Assembly (NCBI RefSeq): GCF_042648405.1
Contig: NZ_JBHRXV010000011.1
Span: 496,001-560,000 of the forward strand
Direction of reading: 5' to 3'
From: Sphingoaurantiacus capsulatus
Lineage (GTDB): Bacteria; Pseudomonadota; Alphaproteobacteria; Sphingomonadales; Sphingomonadaceae
DNA: 64,000 nucleotides
The position numbers and the translations under genes were made by a program. Each line of letters starts with the position of its first letter. Positions within the stretch are counted from its first letter, which is position 1. The notes under the pieces are model-generated. The model had not been told where the DNA came from and did no database searches. It saw only the letters and a program-made list of their open reading frames with translations. Below are positions 1 through 9,386 of the stretch, one piece after another.

Positions 1-456
1 TCCCGTCATCGCCAGATAGCGTTCCATGCGCGACCAGCCTTCGGCGCTGAGCCGCACGATGACGCGGCGAGAGTCGCGCGGGTCCGGAATACGGTCGACA
101 AGGCCCTGCCGTTCGAGCGTGCCGATCCAGCGCAGCGCGGTGGTCTGCGGCACGGCGGCGGCGATGCAGACGTCGGTGACCGACAGGTCGCGCCGCTCGA
201 TGCGGGCGATGGTGAGATCGAGGAGGATGTCCCAGGCCGGGTCAGCGAACAGGCCGGCGGAGAAGCAGATTTCGCGGGCGCGGCGGCGTTTGATGACCTG
301 CCGCAACGCGTCGGGCACGTTGACGAACATCCCGTCCGACGCGCGCACGCTGTTGGCCGGTGGGCCGAGCGCTGCGAGGCTCTCCGCCACCACCTTCAGG
401 ATTTGCGACGTCAGCTTTTCCACCTCCTCCAGGGCGGGCAGCTGGCTGTTGCGCAT
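1..456 (-). CDS. MarR-type winged-helix transcriptional regulator (partial, C-terminus off window)
   Basis: The reading frame opens at an ATG at 456 and stays open for 152 codons to the window edge, so the end of the protein is missing. It begins MRNSQLPALEEVEKL. A winged-helix region follows, with a recognition-helix-like stretch (AAAVPQTTALRWIGTLERQG) and then a wing-type DPRDSRRV motif, as in MarR-family regulators that bind DNA as dimers. Its ligand and targets cannot be read from the sequence. A short dyad, ACTAC-C-GTAGT (534-544), lies upstream and could be an operator, but this is weak. The glutathione transferase gene upstream runs in the same direction. Confidence 0.8.
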   Translation of the reverse strand, partial: MRNSQLPALEEVEKLTSQILKVVAESLAALGPPANSVRASDGMFVNVPDALRQVIKRRRAREICFSAGLFADPAWDILLDLTIARIERRDLSVTDVCIAAAVPQTTALRWIGTLERQGLVDRIPDPRDSRRVIVRLSAEGWSRMERYLAMTG

Positions 457-580
457 CGAGGCTCCCAACTTTGTTCTTCTCGTTCTTTTTTTGACCCTAA
501 CGCAAATAAGCCGCCGAAGGCTCGCCTGTTGCTACTACCGTAGTCTTCCTGTGTGCTTCCGAAACGACCGGCCGAGCCGA

Positions 581-1207
581 TCAGCGCGCGAACTGGTAGG
601 CGCCGCCCTTGTCGATGGCGCGGCGATAGGCGGGCCGGGCCTGGATCATTTCGACGAAGGCGGCGAGCTTCGGCCGTGTCGCCGCCCGCCCCTGCGCGAT
701 CGCCACTTCGGCGGGGAAGCTCAGCATGATGTCGACCGCCGACAGCGTGTCGAGGACATAGTGGCCCGAGGGACGTAGCACCCGTTCCATATGGTCGAAC
801 ACCAGGTCGAGCTGGCTTTCGACGCGCGGGTGCAAGGGCGCGCCCGCCTCGCCCAGCCGCCCGACATAGAGGTGGAGCAGCACCGGCAGCATCACCGAGC
901 CTTCGGCGAAATGCATCAATTCGAGATGCTCTGCCCAGGAATCGCTGTCGCGCGCCGGGACCAGCGCGGCGCCGCCGTGCCGCTCGCAGATATACTCGAC
1001 GATGGCGCCGGACTCGGCGATGACGCGGCCATCGTCCTCGATCAGCGGCGACTTGCCGAGCGGGTGCACGTCGAGCAGCGACGGCGGCGCGAGGTTGGTG
1101 ACCGCGTCGCGGGCGTGCTGGCGGATCTCGTAGGGAACGCCGAGCTCTTCGAGCAGCCACAGGATGCGCTGCGACCGTGAATTGTTGAGATGATGGACGA
1201 TGAGCAT
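581..1207 (-). CDS. glutathione S-transferase family protein
   Basis: This 208-residue protein has the usual GST length. An N-terminal thioredoxin-like domain (MLIVHHLNNSRSQRILWLLE) is followed around residue 65 by the ESGAIVEYI motif that binds the glutathione gamma-glutamyl group, and then by an all-helical C-terminal domain. It probably conjugates or reduces small electrophiles in the cytoplasm; the substrate is unknown. The start is supported by AGGT placed 6 bases upstream of the ATG. It lies between recA, from which a terminator separates it, and the MarR-type regulator gene, which could control it. Confidence 0.9.
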   Translation of the reverse strand: MLIVHHLNNSRSQRILWLLEELGVPYEIRQHARDAVTNLAPPSLLDVHPLGKSPLIEDDGRVIAESGAIVEYICERHGGAALVPARDSDSWAEHLELMHFAEGSVMLPVLLHLYVGRLGEAGAPLHPRVESQLDLVFDHMERVLRPSGHYVLDTLSAVDIMLSFPAEVAIAQGRAATRPKLAAFVEMIQARPAYRRAIDKGGAYQFAR

Positions 1208-1290
1208 GGCGAACCTCCCAGGATGGTCTGCCGATCCTTAGCCGAGCCGCATTTCCGTACGACTGGTAAAAGCGTGCGATCAACAAAGAG

Positions 1291-1316
1291 AAAGGCCCGC
1301 CGAGGGGCGGACCTTT
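1291..1316 (-). terminator. rho-independent terminator of recA
   Basis: Two 11-base arms (1291-1301 and 1306-1316) pair with one mismatch around a 4-base loop. Read on the minus strand the hairpin is followed by a T-rich tract (CTCTTTGTTG). It lies 70 bases beyond the recA stop codon and before the GST start. Confidence 0.65.
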
Positions 1317-1385
1317 CGATCAGGCGGTCGTCAGGGATCGCCAGAGGGAGACCGGTCGCTGGGGGAGCGCCGGTCAGGGGGGGTC

Positions 1386-2444
1386 TTAAGCGTCGTCCTC
1401 GTCGGAGGGGCCGACCAGCATCGCTTCGGACACGCCGGCGGCGTTGTCGCGGATCGACTTCTCCAGCCGGTCGAGCATCGCCGGGTTTTCCTTGAGGAAG
1501 GTCTTGGCGTTCTCGCGGCCCTGCCCGATGCGGGTCGAGTCATAGGAGAACCAGGCGCCCGACTTCTCGATCAGGCCGGCCTTGACGCCGAGGTCGAGGA
1601 TCTCGCCGACCTTCGACACGCCTTCGCCATACATGATGTCGAATTCGACCTGCTTGAACGGCGGCGCCACCTTGTTCTTCACCACCTTGACGCGGGTGGT
1701 GTTGCCGACGACCTCGTCGCGGTCCTTGATCGCGCCGGTGCGGCGGATGTCGAGGCGAACCGAGGCGTAGAATTTCAGCGCGTTGCCGCCCGTCGTCGTC
1801 TCCGGGTTGCCGTACATCACGCCGATCTTCATGCGCAGCTGGTTGATGAAGATGACGAGGCAGTTGGAGCGGCTGATCGAGCCGGTGAGCTTGCGCAGGC
1901 TCTGCGACATCAGCCGGGCCTGCAGGCCGACATGGCTGTCGCCCATCTCGCCCTCGATCTCGGCACGCGGCACGAGGGCGGCGACCGAGTCCACCACCAG
2001 CACGTCGATCGCGTTCGAGCGAACCAGCGTATCGACGATCTCGAGCGCCTGCTCGCCGGTGTCCGGCTGCGAGACGATCAGCTCGTCGATGTTGACGCCG
2101 AGCTTCTTGGCATAGACCGGGTCGAGCGCATGCTCGGCGTCGATGAATGCGGCGGTGCCGCCGAGCTTCTGGGATTCGGCGATGACGTGAAGCGCCAGCG
2201 TGGTCTTGCCCGACGATTCCGGGCCGTAAATCTCGATGACGCGGCCCTTGGGCAAGCCGCCGATGCCGAGCGCGATGTCGAGCCCGAGCGAACCGGTCGA
2301 GATGGCCTCGACCTCGATCGCTTCCTTCTGGCCGAGCTTCATCGCCGAGCCCTTGCCGAAAGCGCGGTCGATCTGCGCGAGCGCTGCGTCGAGCGCCTTC
2401 TGCTTGTCCATGTCGTCCTTCACCAATCGAAGCGGAGCGGTCAC
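1386..2444 (-). CDS. recA: recombinase RecA
   Basis: RecA forms filaments on single-stranded DNA, drives strand exchange, and stimulates LexA self-cleavage to start the SOS response. The 352-residue protein shows the Walker A motif (GPESSGKTT), the Walker B strand (VLVVDSVAAL), the loop-2 region (NQLRMKIGVMYGNPETTTGG) and the polymerisation segment MDKQKALDAALAQIDRAFGKG near the N-terminus. A GTG start at 2444 is chosen over the ATG at 2411 because sphingomonad RecA proteins usually carry about a dozen residues before MDK, and AGAGGG precedes the GTG. A LexA box lies about 85 bases upstream and a terminator follows. Confidence 0.98.
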   Translation of the reverse strand: MTAPLRLVKDDMDKQKALDAALAQIDRAFGKGSAMKLGQKEAIEVEAISTGSLGLDIALGIGGLPKGRVIEIYGPESSGKTTLALHVIAESQKLGGTAAFIDAEHALDPVYAKKLGVNIDELIVSQPDTGEQALEIVDTLVRSNAIDVLVVDSVAALVPRAEIEGEMGDSHVGLQARLMSQSLRKLTGSISRSNCLVIFINQLRMKIGVMYGNPETTTGGNALKFYASVRLDIRRTGAIKDRDEVVGNTTRVKVVKNKVAPPFKQVEFDIMYGEGVSKVGEILDLGVKAGLIEKSGAWFSYDSTRIGQGRENAKTFLKENPAMLDRLEKSIRDNAAGVSEAMLVGPSDEDDA

Positions 2445-2527
2445 TGTCTCACCCTCTCGTAGCCATGTCGGAGCACGCTTTCAACAGGGGCAACGTACGC
2501 AATTTGTTCTTCCGCGACAAGCAAAAA

Positions 2528-2542
2528 GAACATCGAGAGAAC
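2528..2542 (-). promoter_or_regulatory. LexA (SOS) box of recA
   Basis: GAAC (2528-2531), seven bases, GAAC (2539-2542) is an exact match to the GAAC-N7-GAAC (GTTC-N7-GTTC) direct repeat bound by alphaproteobacterial LexA. It sits 84-98 bases upstream of the recA start, where LexA would block the promoter. Confidence 0.85.
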
Positions 2543-2617
2543 AAACATTCATCTCGCTGATTTATCGCTATTTATTTATCGAACACCGCCGGAACGAAAC
2601 CGGAATTCGCGAAAAGC

Positions 2618-2998
2618 TCAGCCCGCCTTTGCCGCCGCCCAGGCCTTGCCGATCGCCGTCTCGACGCCGGCGTAGACATAGGGCTTCTCGAGCACCGTGC
2701 AGGCGCTGAACCGCGCCGGCAGGCTCTCCGGGGCAGAACCCGTCGCGAACACGATCGGGACGCCCCGTTCGAGCAGCTTGTCGGCGAGCGGATAGACCGA
2801 ATCGGCTCCCACATTCACATCAAGGATGGCGATGTCGAAGGCGGCGCTCTCGGCGGCCTTCCATGCCTCGCCCATCGTCGCGGCGGAGCCGGCGAGCGTG
2901 CAACCGAGCATATCGAGAATGTCTTCGAGCACCATGCCGATCAGCACTTCGTCCTCGACGACCAGCACCCGGCACCCGTTCAACGCAACGTCCGACAT
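2618..2998 (-). CDS. single-domain response regulator (FAT GUY-like receiver)
   Basis: The 126-residue protein is a receiver domain with no output domain. It has an acidic pocket (VVEDE, residues 14-17), a phospho-acceptor aspartate at residue 60 (ILDVNVG), the sequence PIVFATGS at 81-88, and the conserved lysine at 105 (LEKPY). FATG after beta-4 resembles the FAT GUY class, known in alphaproteobacteria for general-stress phosphorelays. Partner kinases are not identified. It lies 55 bases downstream of cckA on the same strand, so the two may be co-transcribed. A role in the CckA relay is only inferred from that position. Confidence 0.88.
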   Translation of the reverse strand: MSDVALNGCRVLVVEDEVLIGMVLEDILDMLGCTLAGSAATMGEAWKAAESAAFDIAILDVNVGADSVYPLADKLLERGVPIVFATGSAPESLPARFSACTVLEKPYVYAGVETAIGKAWAAAKAG

Positions 2999-3053
2999 TC
3001 ATTCCCACCCAGGACCCAACCGGCGCGCACCGTAGAGGAAGCCTGCTCTGCCC

Positions 3054-5486
3054 TCAAGACGCATCGCGGGCGATGGCGGCGCGCACCGCCTCGCCCAGCT
3101 CCTGCACCGAGAAAGGCTTGGGCAGGAAGCCGGCGCCGGGCACGTCGATCGACTTGCGCAGCTGCTCCTCGGCATAGCCCGACATGAAGATGATGCGCAG
3201 ATTGGGAAACCGCTCGCGGGCGTGGCGGACCAAGGTCGGCCCATCCATCGTCGGCATCACCACGTCGGAGATGAGCAGGTCGACCGGCTCGCCGCGCTTC
3301 TCGAGCAGTTCGAGCGCCTCCTCGCCATGCGCGGCAGTCAGCACCTGATAGCCCTTGCGGGTCAGCGCCCGCTCGGCGACGGCGCGCACCGTGCCCTCGT
3401 CCTCGACGAGCAGCACCGTGCCCTTGCCCCAGAGGTCGGCGGTCGGCGCTGCCGGTTCGGGCACGGCCGGTGCCTCGTTGACGATCGGCGCCTCCGAATG
3501 GACGGGCAGGTAGATGGTGAAGCTCGTGCCCTGCCCCGGCGGGGAATCGGCGAAGATGAAGCCGCCGGTCTGCTTAACGATGCCGTAGACGGTGGAGAGG
3601 CCAAGGCCGGTGCCCTTGCCGAATTCCTTGGTGGTGAAGAAGGGCTCGAAGATCTTGGCGATGATGTCAGGCGCGATGCCGGTGCCGGTGTCCTTCACCG
3701 CGATCGCCACATAGGGCGCCACCGGCATCATGTCGTGGCCGAGCGATTTCACCTCGGATGGCGGCACCGCATAGGTCGAGATCACCAGTTCGCCGCCCTC
3801 GGGCATGGCATCGCGCGCGTTGACCGCGAGGTTGACGATCACTTGTTCGAGCTGCCCCGGATCGGCGCGCACCAGCCCGATGTTGCGGCCATGCTTTACC
3901 GACAGCCGCACCGTCTCGCCGAGCAGCCGCTTGAGGAGGTGCGACAGCTCGCCGACCACGTCGGACACCTGGATGATCTGCGGGCGCAAGGTCTGTTGGC
4001 GCGAGAAGGCGAGCAGCTGGCGGACGAGGTTGGCCGCGCGGTTGGCGTTCTGGCGGATCTGGTTGATGTCGTCGAAGTCGGAATCGCCCGGCGAATGGCG
4101 GAGCAGCATCAGGTCGCAATAGCCGATGACCGCGGTCAGGATATTGTTGAAGTCGTGCGCGACGCCGCCGGCGAGCTGGCCGACCGCCTGCATCTTCGTC
4201 GCCTGCGCGATCTGCCGCTCGAGCTTCATCTGCTCGCGGTTGTCCTTCAGCGACAGCACGACTTCCGCCGCGCCGAGGCCCGGTGCGCGCGCGACGGTCA
4301 GGATCGTCTGCTCCTCCGGCCGGTTACGCAGGCGGATGCGCAGGTCGCGCGGCTTGCGGTAGCCGCCGGCGGCGCGGCGCACCGCATCGGACACCACCGC
4401 CTTGTCCTCGTCGACCACCAGCTCGGTCGGATAGACGACGCGCGAATCCGCCCCTGCTCCCGCCGTCTCGGCGAAAGCGGCGTTCATGAAGTTGAAGCGC
4501 CCGTCGCGGTCGGCGAGCGCGAGGCCGAGCGGCAGCGAGCCGAGCAGCGCCGGCACGCTGTCGGGCATCGTTCCCGCGCCGGGCGCCTGCTCCTCGACCA
4601 GCAGGAACAGATAGGCGCTGGCCGGCCGGTCGGGCGCGGCCTGCAGCGGCAGCTCGATGATGCGCACCGGCCGCGTCGTCCCATCGGGCATGCGCAGCCG
4701 CGACGGCTTGCCGTCGACGAGCACCAGCGTTTCGCTGAGGTCGATCGGCGGCAGGCCATGCGGCCACAGCGCCTGGCGGAACGACCAGTTGGCGGCGAGC
4801 GTCGCGCCGGCGCGGTCGGTCATCACCGCCATCAGCCCCGCCGCGCCCATCCAGGCGCCGAATGGCCCTTCGATCAGCCCGACCGTCTCGTCGTGCAGCT
4901 TGTCGGCGGCCGAGCGGCGGATCGTCCACAGCAGATGCTCGCCGCCCAGGTCGGCGGGGCGGCAGGCGACGTTCAGCGTGCGCGAGACGCCGTCGATGGT
5001 GATGGCGATCTCCGCCTGCGCGCCGCCGTCGCGCCTTGCCTGCGCCGCCACCGTCGACAGCACCGCGCGCTCGGGCGACCCGACCGGGCCGAGATCGAGC
5101 GGCGCCGGATAGCCACCGCATTTGATGCCGTACGCCTCATTGGCGCTGACCAGCCGGTCGGCGCCGTCGGTGATCGCCAGCGCGTCGGTGCGGGCGTCGA
5201 GGGCGGAGCGCACCAAGGTCCAGTCGACCCGCCCGCTGCCGCCGCGCGCCTTGCCGAGCGAGACGGCGTAAGCGACGGCGGAGCCGGTCATCACCAGCGC
5301 GCCGTAGATCAGCATCACCTCCCAGCCGTTCATCGCGAGGCCGACGAATACCGTCGAGGCGAGCCCGAGCAGGATCACGGCGGTGGCGGTAAAGGCGAAG
5401 CGGCGTTGCGCGCCCGGCAGGTGTGGCCACTCGATCGGGTCGGGCAGCGCATCGCGCGCGCGCAGGGTTTCGGGCGTGGAGGCCAT
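3054..5486 (-). CDS. cckA: hybrid sensor histidine kinase CckA
   Basis: CckA is the membrane kinase/phosphatase at the top of the CtrA phosphorelay. This 810-residue protein has two transmembrane helices (about residues 30-75), PAS-like sensory regions, a histidine phosphorylation site (GGVAHDFNNILT, His near 444), ATPase boxes (NLAVNARDAMP, DTGTGIAPD, GKGTGLGLSTVYGIVKQ) and a C-terminal receiver domain with its aspartate near 741 (LLISDVVMPTMDGP). Receiver lysine FLPKPFS is also present. The domain order fits CckA; the N-terminal region is longer than in Caulobacter (691 residues in total there). ChpT and CtrA are not in the window. Confidence 0.92.
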   Translation of the reverse strand: MASTPETLRARDALPDPIEWPHLPGAQRRFAFTATAVILLGLASTVFVGLAMNGWEVMLIYGALVMTGSAVAYAVSLGKARGGSGRVDWTLVRSALDARTDALAITDGADRLVSANEAYGIKCGGYPAPLDLGPVGSPERAVLSTVAAQARRDGGAQAEIAITIDGVSRTLNVACRPADLGGEHLLWTIRRSAADKLHDETVGLIEGPFGAWMGAAGLMAVMTDRAGATLAANWSFRQALWPHGLPPIDLSETLVLVDGKPSRLRMPDGTTRPVRIIELPLQAAPDRPASAYLFLLVEEQAPGAGTMPDSVPALLGSLPLGLALADRDGRFNFMNAAFAETAGAGADSRVVYPTELVVDEDKAVVSDAVRRAAGGYRKPRDLRIRLRNRPEEQTILTVARAPGLGAAEVVLSLKDNREQMKLERQIAQATKMQAVGQLAGGVAHDFNNILTAVIGYCDLMLLRHSPGDSDFDDINQIRQNANRAANLVRQLLAFSRQQTLRPQIIQVSDVVGELSHLLKRLLGETVRLSVKHGRNIGLVRADPGQLEQVIVNLAVNARDAMPEGGELVISTYAVPPSEVKSLGHDMMPVAPYVAIAVKDTGTGIAPDIIAKIFEPFFTTKEFGKGTGLGLSTVYGIVKQTGGFIFADSPPGQGTSFTIYLPVHSEAPIVNEAPAVPEPAAPTADLWGKGTVLLVEDEGTVRAVAERALTRKGYQVLTAAHGEEALELLEKRGEPVDLLISDVVMPTMDGPTLVRHARERFPNLRIIFMSGYAEEQLRKSIDVPGAGFLPKPFSVQELGEAVRAAIARDAS

Positions 5487-5692
5487 TGGTTTTGACTGTT
5501 CGCGCGCGCGCCGCTGCCGTCAAGCGCCGTCGCGCGAACGCAACAGTGGCGCGCGACAAGCCTCTGCGGCGCGATGGGCAGGCGACGGCATCGCCGCCAT
5601 CCTCTAAGGAAAGCGTCAACAACTGGTTAGGCATCGGAACAACAGCCGCCGGCCTGCGTCTCGATGGCCGGTGGCAGCGTAGCTCGGGGCAT

Positions 5693-7015
5693 ATGACGAT
5701 CGATCGACGACAATTGCTCGGCGCCGCGGCGCTGGCCGCGGGCGCTGCCGCGCTGGTCTCGTGCACCGGCAAGGACGATGACGCCGGCCTCAAGCGGCTG
5801 ATGGCAGGTGACGGCGACTGGGCCGATTTCCGCGCGCTGTTCGCCATCGATCCCGAGTGGATCGACATGAGCGCGATGCTGCTCACCTCGCACCCGCAGC
5901 CGGTCGCCAACGCCATCGCCAAGTACCGCGAGGCGCTCGACAACAATCCGGCTATCTACCTGCGCGACAACAACGACCGCCTGCAGGAAGGCGCGCGCAG
6001 CGCCGCCGGCGCCTATCTCGGCATCGCGGGCGAGAATATCGCGCTGACCGACAGCACCACCCAGTCGGTGGCGCTGGTCTATCGCGGGCTGAAGCTCAAG
6101 GCCGGCCAGGACGTGCTGACCACGACGCGCGACTATTATGTCAGCCACGAAGCGCTGCGCGTCGCCGCCGACCGCAGCGGTGCGACCGTTCGCAAGATTC
6201 CGCTCTATGAGACGCTCGACGGCATCACCGCCGAGGCGCTGGCCGACAGCGTGATCCGCGAGCTGAAGCCCAACACCCGCGTCGTCGCGATGACCTGGGT
6301 GCATTCGAGCACCGGCCTCAAGATGCCGATCGGGCTGATCGGCGAGCGGCTGGCGCGGCACAACGCCGGGCGCGGGCCCGACGACCGCGTGCTGCTCTGC
6401 GTCGACGGCGTTCACGGCTTCGGCAACCAGGACGCGACGCTCGACAGTCTTGGCGCCGACTTCCTGATGGCGGGCTGCCACAAATGGCTGTTCGGGCCGC
6501 GCGGCACCGGCATCATCGCCGGCCGCGCCGACGCCTGGCCGGCGCTCGACCCGACGATCCCGAGCTTCCTCGACAGCGATGGCTACGGTCGCTGGAAGCG
6601 CGACGACCCGCCGGTGCCGACCACCGCGGCGATGGTGACGCCAGGCGGCTTCAAGCCGTTCGAGCATCTCTGGTCGTCGACCGAGGCGTTCAAGCTCCAT
6701 CAGGCGATCGGCAAGGCGAAGATCGCGGCGCGCACCGCCGAACTGGCGACGCAATTGAAGGAAGGCCTGACCGGCCTCGCCAACGTCAAGCTGCGCACGC
6801 CGATGTCGGCCGAGCTGTCGGCGGGCATCGTCTCCTTCGATATCGAGGGCGGCAACCCGTGGGACGTGGTCGAGCATCTGCAGGCGAACAAGATCATCGC
6901 CTCGGTCGCGCCCTACCGCACGCCGCACGTCCGCCTGACCCCGAGCATCCGCAACACGCCCGATGAGATCGACAAGGCGCTGGAGATAATCCGCGGCTTC
7001 CGCGCGGCGGCGTAG
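5693..7015 (+). CDS. class V aminotransferase-like PLP enzyme with Tat/lipoprotein-like N-terminus
   Basis: This 440-residue enzyme has the fold-type I PLP signature of class V aminotransferases: CVDGVHGFG for the cofactor aspartate region and AGCHKWLFGPRGTG with the Schiff-base lysine near residue 264. Relatives include isopenicillin N epimerase-like and cysteine desulfurase-like proteins; the substrate is unknown. The start at 5693 gives MTIDRRQLLGAAALAAG and then LVSC, which looks like a twin-arginine signal with a lipobox and predicts export, unusual for this family. The in-frame extension upstream is Arg-rich, overlaps the cckA promoter region and is rejected. The MFS gene follows 18 bases downstream. 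Confidence 0.88.
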   Translation: MTIDRRQLLGAAALAAGAAALVSCTGKDDDAGLKRLMAGDGDWADFRALFAIDPEWIDMSAMLLTSHPQPVANAIAKYREALDNNPAIYLRDNNDRLQEGARSAAGAYLGIAGENIALTDSTTQSVALVYRGLKLKAGQDVLTTTRDYYVSHEALRVAADRSGATVRKIPLYETLDGITAEALADSVIRELKPNTRVVAMTWVHSSTGLKMPIGLIGERLARHNAGRGPDDRVLLCVDGVHGFGNQDATLDSLGADFLMAGCHKWLFGPRGTGIIAGRADAWPALDPTIPSFLDSDGYGRWKRDDPPVPTTAAMVTPGGFKPFEHLWSSTEAFKLHQAIGKAKIAARTAELATQLKEGLTGLANVKLRTPMSAELSAGIVSFDIEGGNPWDVVEHLQANKIIASVAPYRTPHVRLTPSIRNTPDEIDKALEIIRGFRAAA

Positions 7016-7033
7016 CACCTTAAGAACGGGGCC

Positions 7034-8376
7034 GTGACGACCGCGGCGCCCACTTCTCCGTTCCAGATTCGCGACTATCGCTTCTTCTGGGCGGCGCGCC
7101 TCACCAGCACCATCGCCAGCGTCGGGCTGGTCGTCGTCATCGGCCTCCATGTTTACGACGTCGCGCGCGACAGCGGCATGAGCATCCGCGACGCCGCCTT
7201 CTGGCTCGGCATGGTCGGGCTAGCGCAGTTCCTGCCGCTGCTGCTGCTCACCTTGGTCGCCGGCTATGTCGCCGACCGCATCGACCGCCGCTGGATCGTC
7301 CGCGCCGCGCTGGCGCTCGAATTCCTCTGCGCCGGGGCGCTCGCGCTCTACGCCTGGGCCGATGCGATGAATCTGCCGGCGCTGTTCGTCGTCGCCGTGA
7401 TGCTCGGCATCGGGCGCGCCTTCGCCGGTCCCGCCCTCTCCTCCTTCGCGCCCAATATCGTGCCGAAGGCGATGCTGCCTTCCGCGATCGCGCTCAACTC
7501 GATCGCCTGGCAGTCGGGCGCCATCGCCGGGCCGGTGGTCGGCGGCGTGCTCTATGCGGCCGATCCGGCGCGGTCCTACGAGGTGTCGGCGCTGCTGCTC
7601 GCCGTCGCGTTCGGCGCCTTCATGCTGATCAAGCCGATCCCGCGCGGCAATGCCGGCCAGTCGCACCCGGTGCGCGCGGTGATCGAGGGCCTCGCCTATG
7701 TCCGCGCCAACAAGATCGTGCTCGGCGCCATCTCGCTCGACCTGTTCGCTGTGCTCTTGGGCGGCGCGACGGCGATGCTGCCGGTCTACGCGCGCGATGT
7801 GCTGCATGTCGGCTCCGAAGGCCTCGGCTATCTGCGCGCCGCCCCCGCCGTCGGCGCGGCGCTGACCGCGCTCTACCTCGCCAAACGGCCGCTCAACCGC
7901 CACGTCGGCCACAAGATGTTCGTCTGCGTGGTGCTGTTCGGCCTGTCGACGATGATCTTCGGCGCGTCGAAGGTGATGTGGCTGTCGCTCGGCAGCCTCG
8001 TCGTGCTCGGCGCCGCCGACATGATCAGCGTCTATGTCCGCTCCTCGCTCATCCAGCTCCACACCCCCGACGCGATGCGCGGGCGGGTGTCGGCGGTGTC
8101 GGGGCTGTTCGTCTCCGCCTCCAACGAGCTTGGCGAGTTCCGCTCGGGCGTGTTCGCCAACTGGATGGGCCCGGTCGAATCGGTGGTGATCGGCGGCGGG
8201 CTAGCGGTGATCGTCACCGGCCTCTCCGCCTGGATCTTCCCCGACCTCCGCAAGGCGGATCGCTTCGTCGCGCCCGAGCCAAAGACGATCGCGGAAGCGG
8301 GCAACAAAAGCTTCGTTGACGACGGCCTGCCTGCCATGGTCGCTGGGCTCGACCCGAAAGCCGAGAAGGGAAAGAC

Positions 8377-8380
<4 letters not shown>
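7034..8380 (+). CDS. MFS transporter (EntS-like/MFS_3)
   Basis: A 448-residue polytopic inner-membrane protein of about 12 helices, starting at GTG. It opens with FQIRDYRFFWAARLTSTIAS and has the loop 2-3 signature region AGYVADRIDRRWIVRAALALE, typical of the EntS-like branch of the major facilitator superfamily (drug and siderophore exporters). The substrate cannot be inferred. The gene follows the PLP enzyme by 18 bases, and its stop overlaps the cysK start by four bases (ATGA), so the three genes are probably one transcript. Confidence 0.9.
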
Positions 8381-9300
<920 letters not shown>

Positions 9301-9344
9301 GAAATCGCCCGCTTCCCAAGGGGAAGAGGGCTTTGCGGCGTGCC

Positions 9345-9379
9345 CTCCCCGGTCTAGGCTTTGGTCAAGGACCGGGGAG
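9345..9379 (+). promoter_or_regulatory. hairpin enclosing the Shine-Dalgarno of the serine hydrolase gene
   Basis: CTCCCCGGTC (9345-9354) and GACCGGGGAG (9370-9379) form a perfect 10-bp stem with a 15-base loop. The second arm contains GGGGAG, seven bases before the ATG at 9387. Folding would hide the ribosome binding site. A role as the cysK terminator is less likely because no T-tract follows. Confidence 0.5.
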
Positions 9380-9386
9380 ACACATT

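Noticed and set aside
473..490. GTTC repeat before the MarR-type regulator, considered as a LexA site
   Set aside because: The spacing between the two GTTC units is five bases, not the seven required for the alphaproteobacterial LexA box.
3222..5495. A 757-codon open frame on the plus strand opposite cckA
   Set aside because: It mirrors the cckA frame, is made of Arg/His/Ala/Gln-rich sequence with no domain, and is the usual antisense artefact of GC-rich coding DNA.
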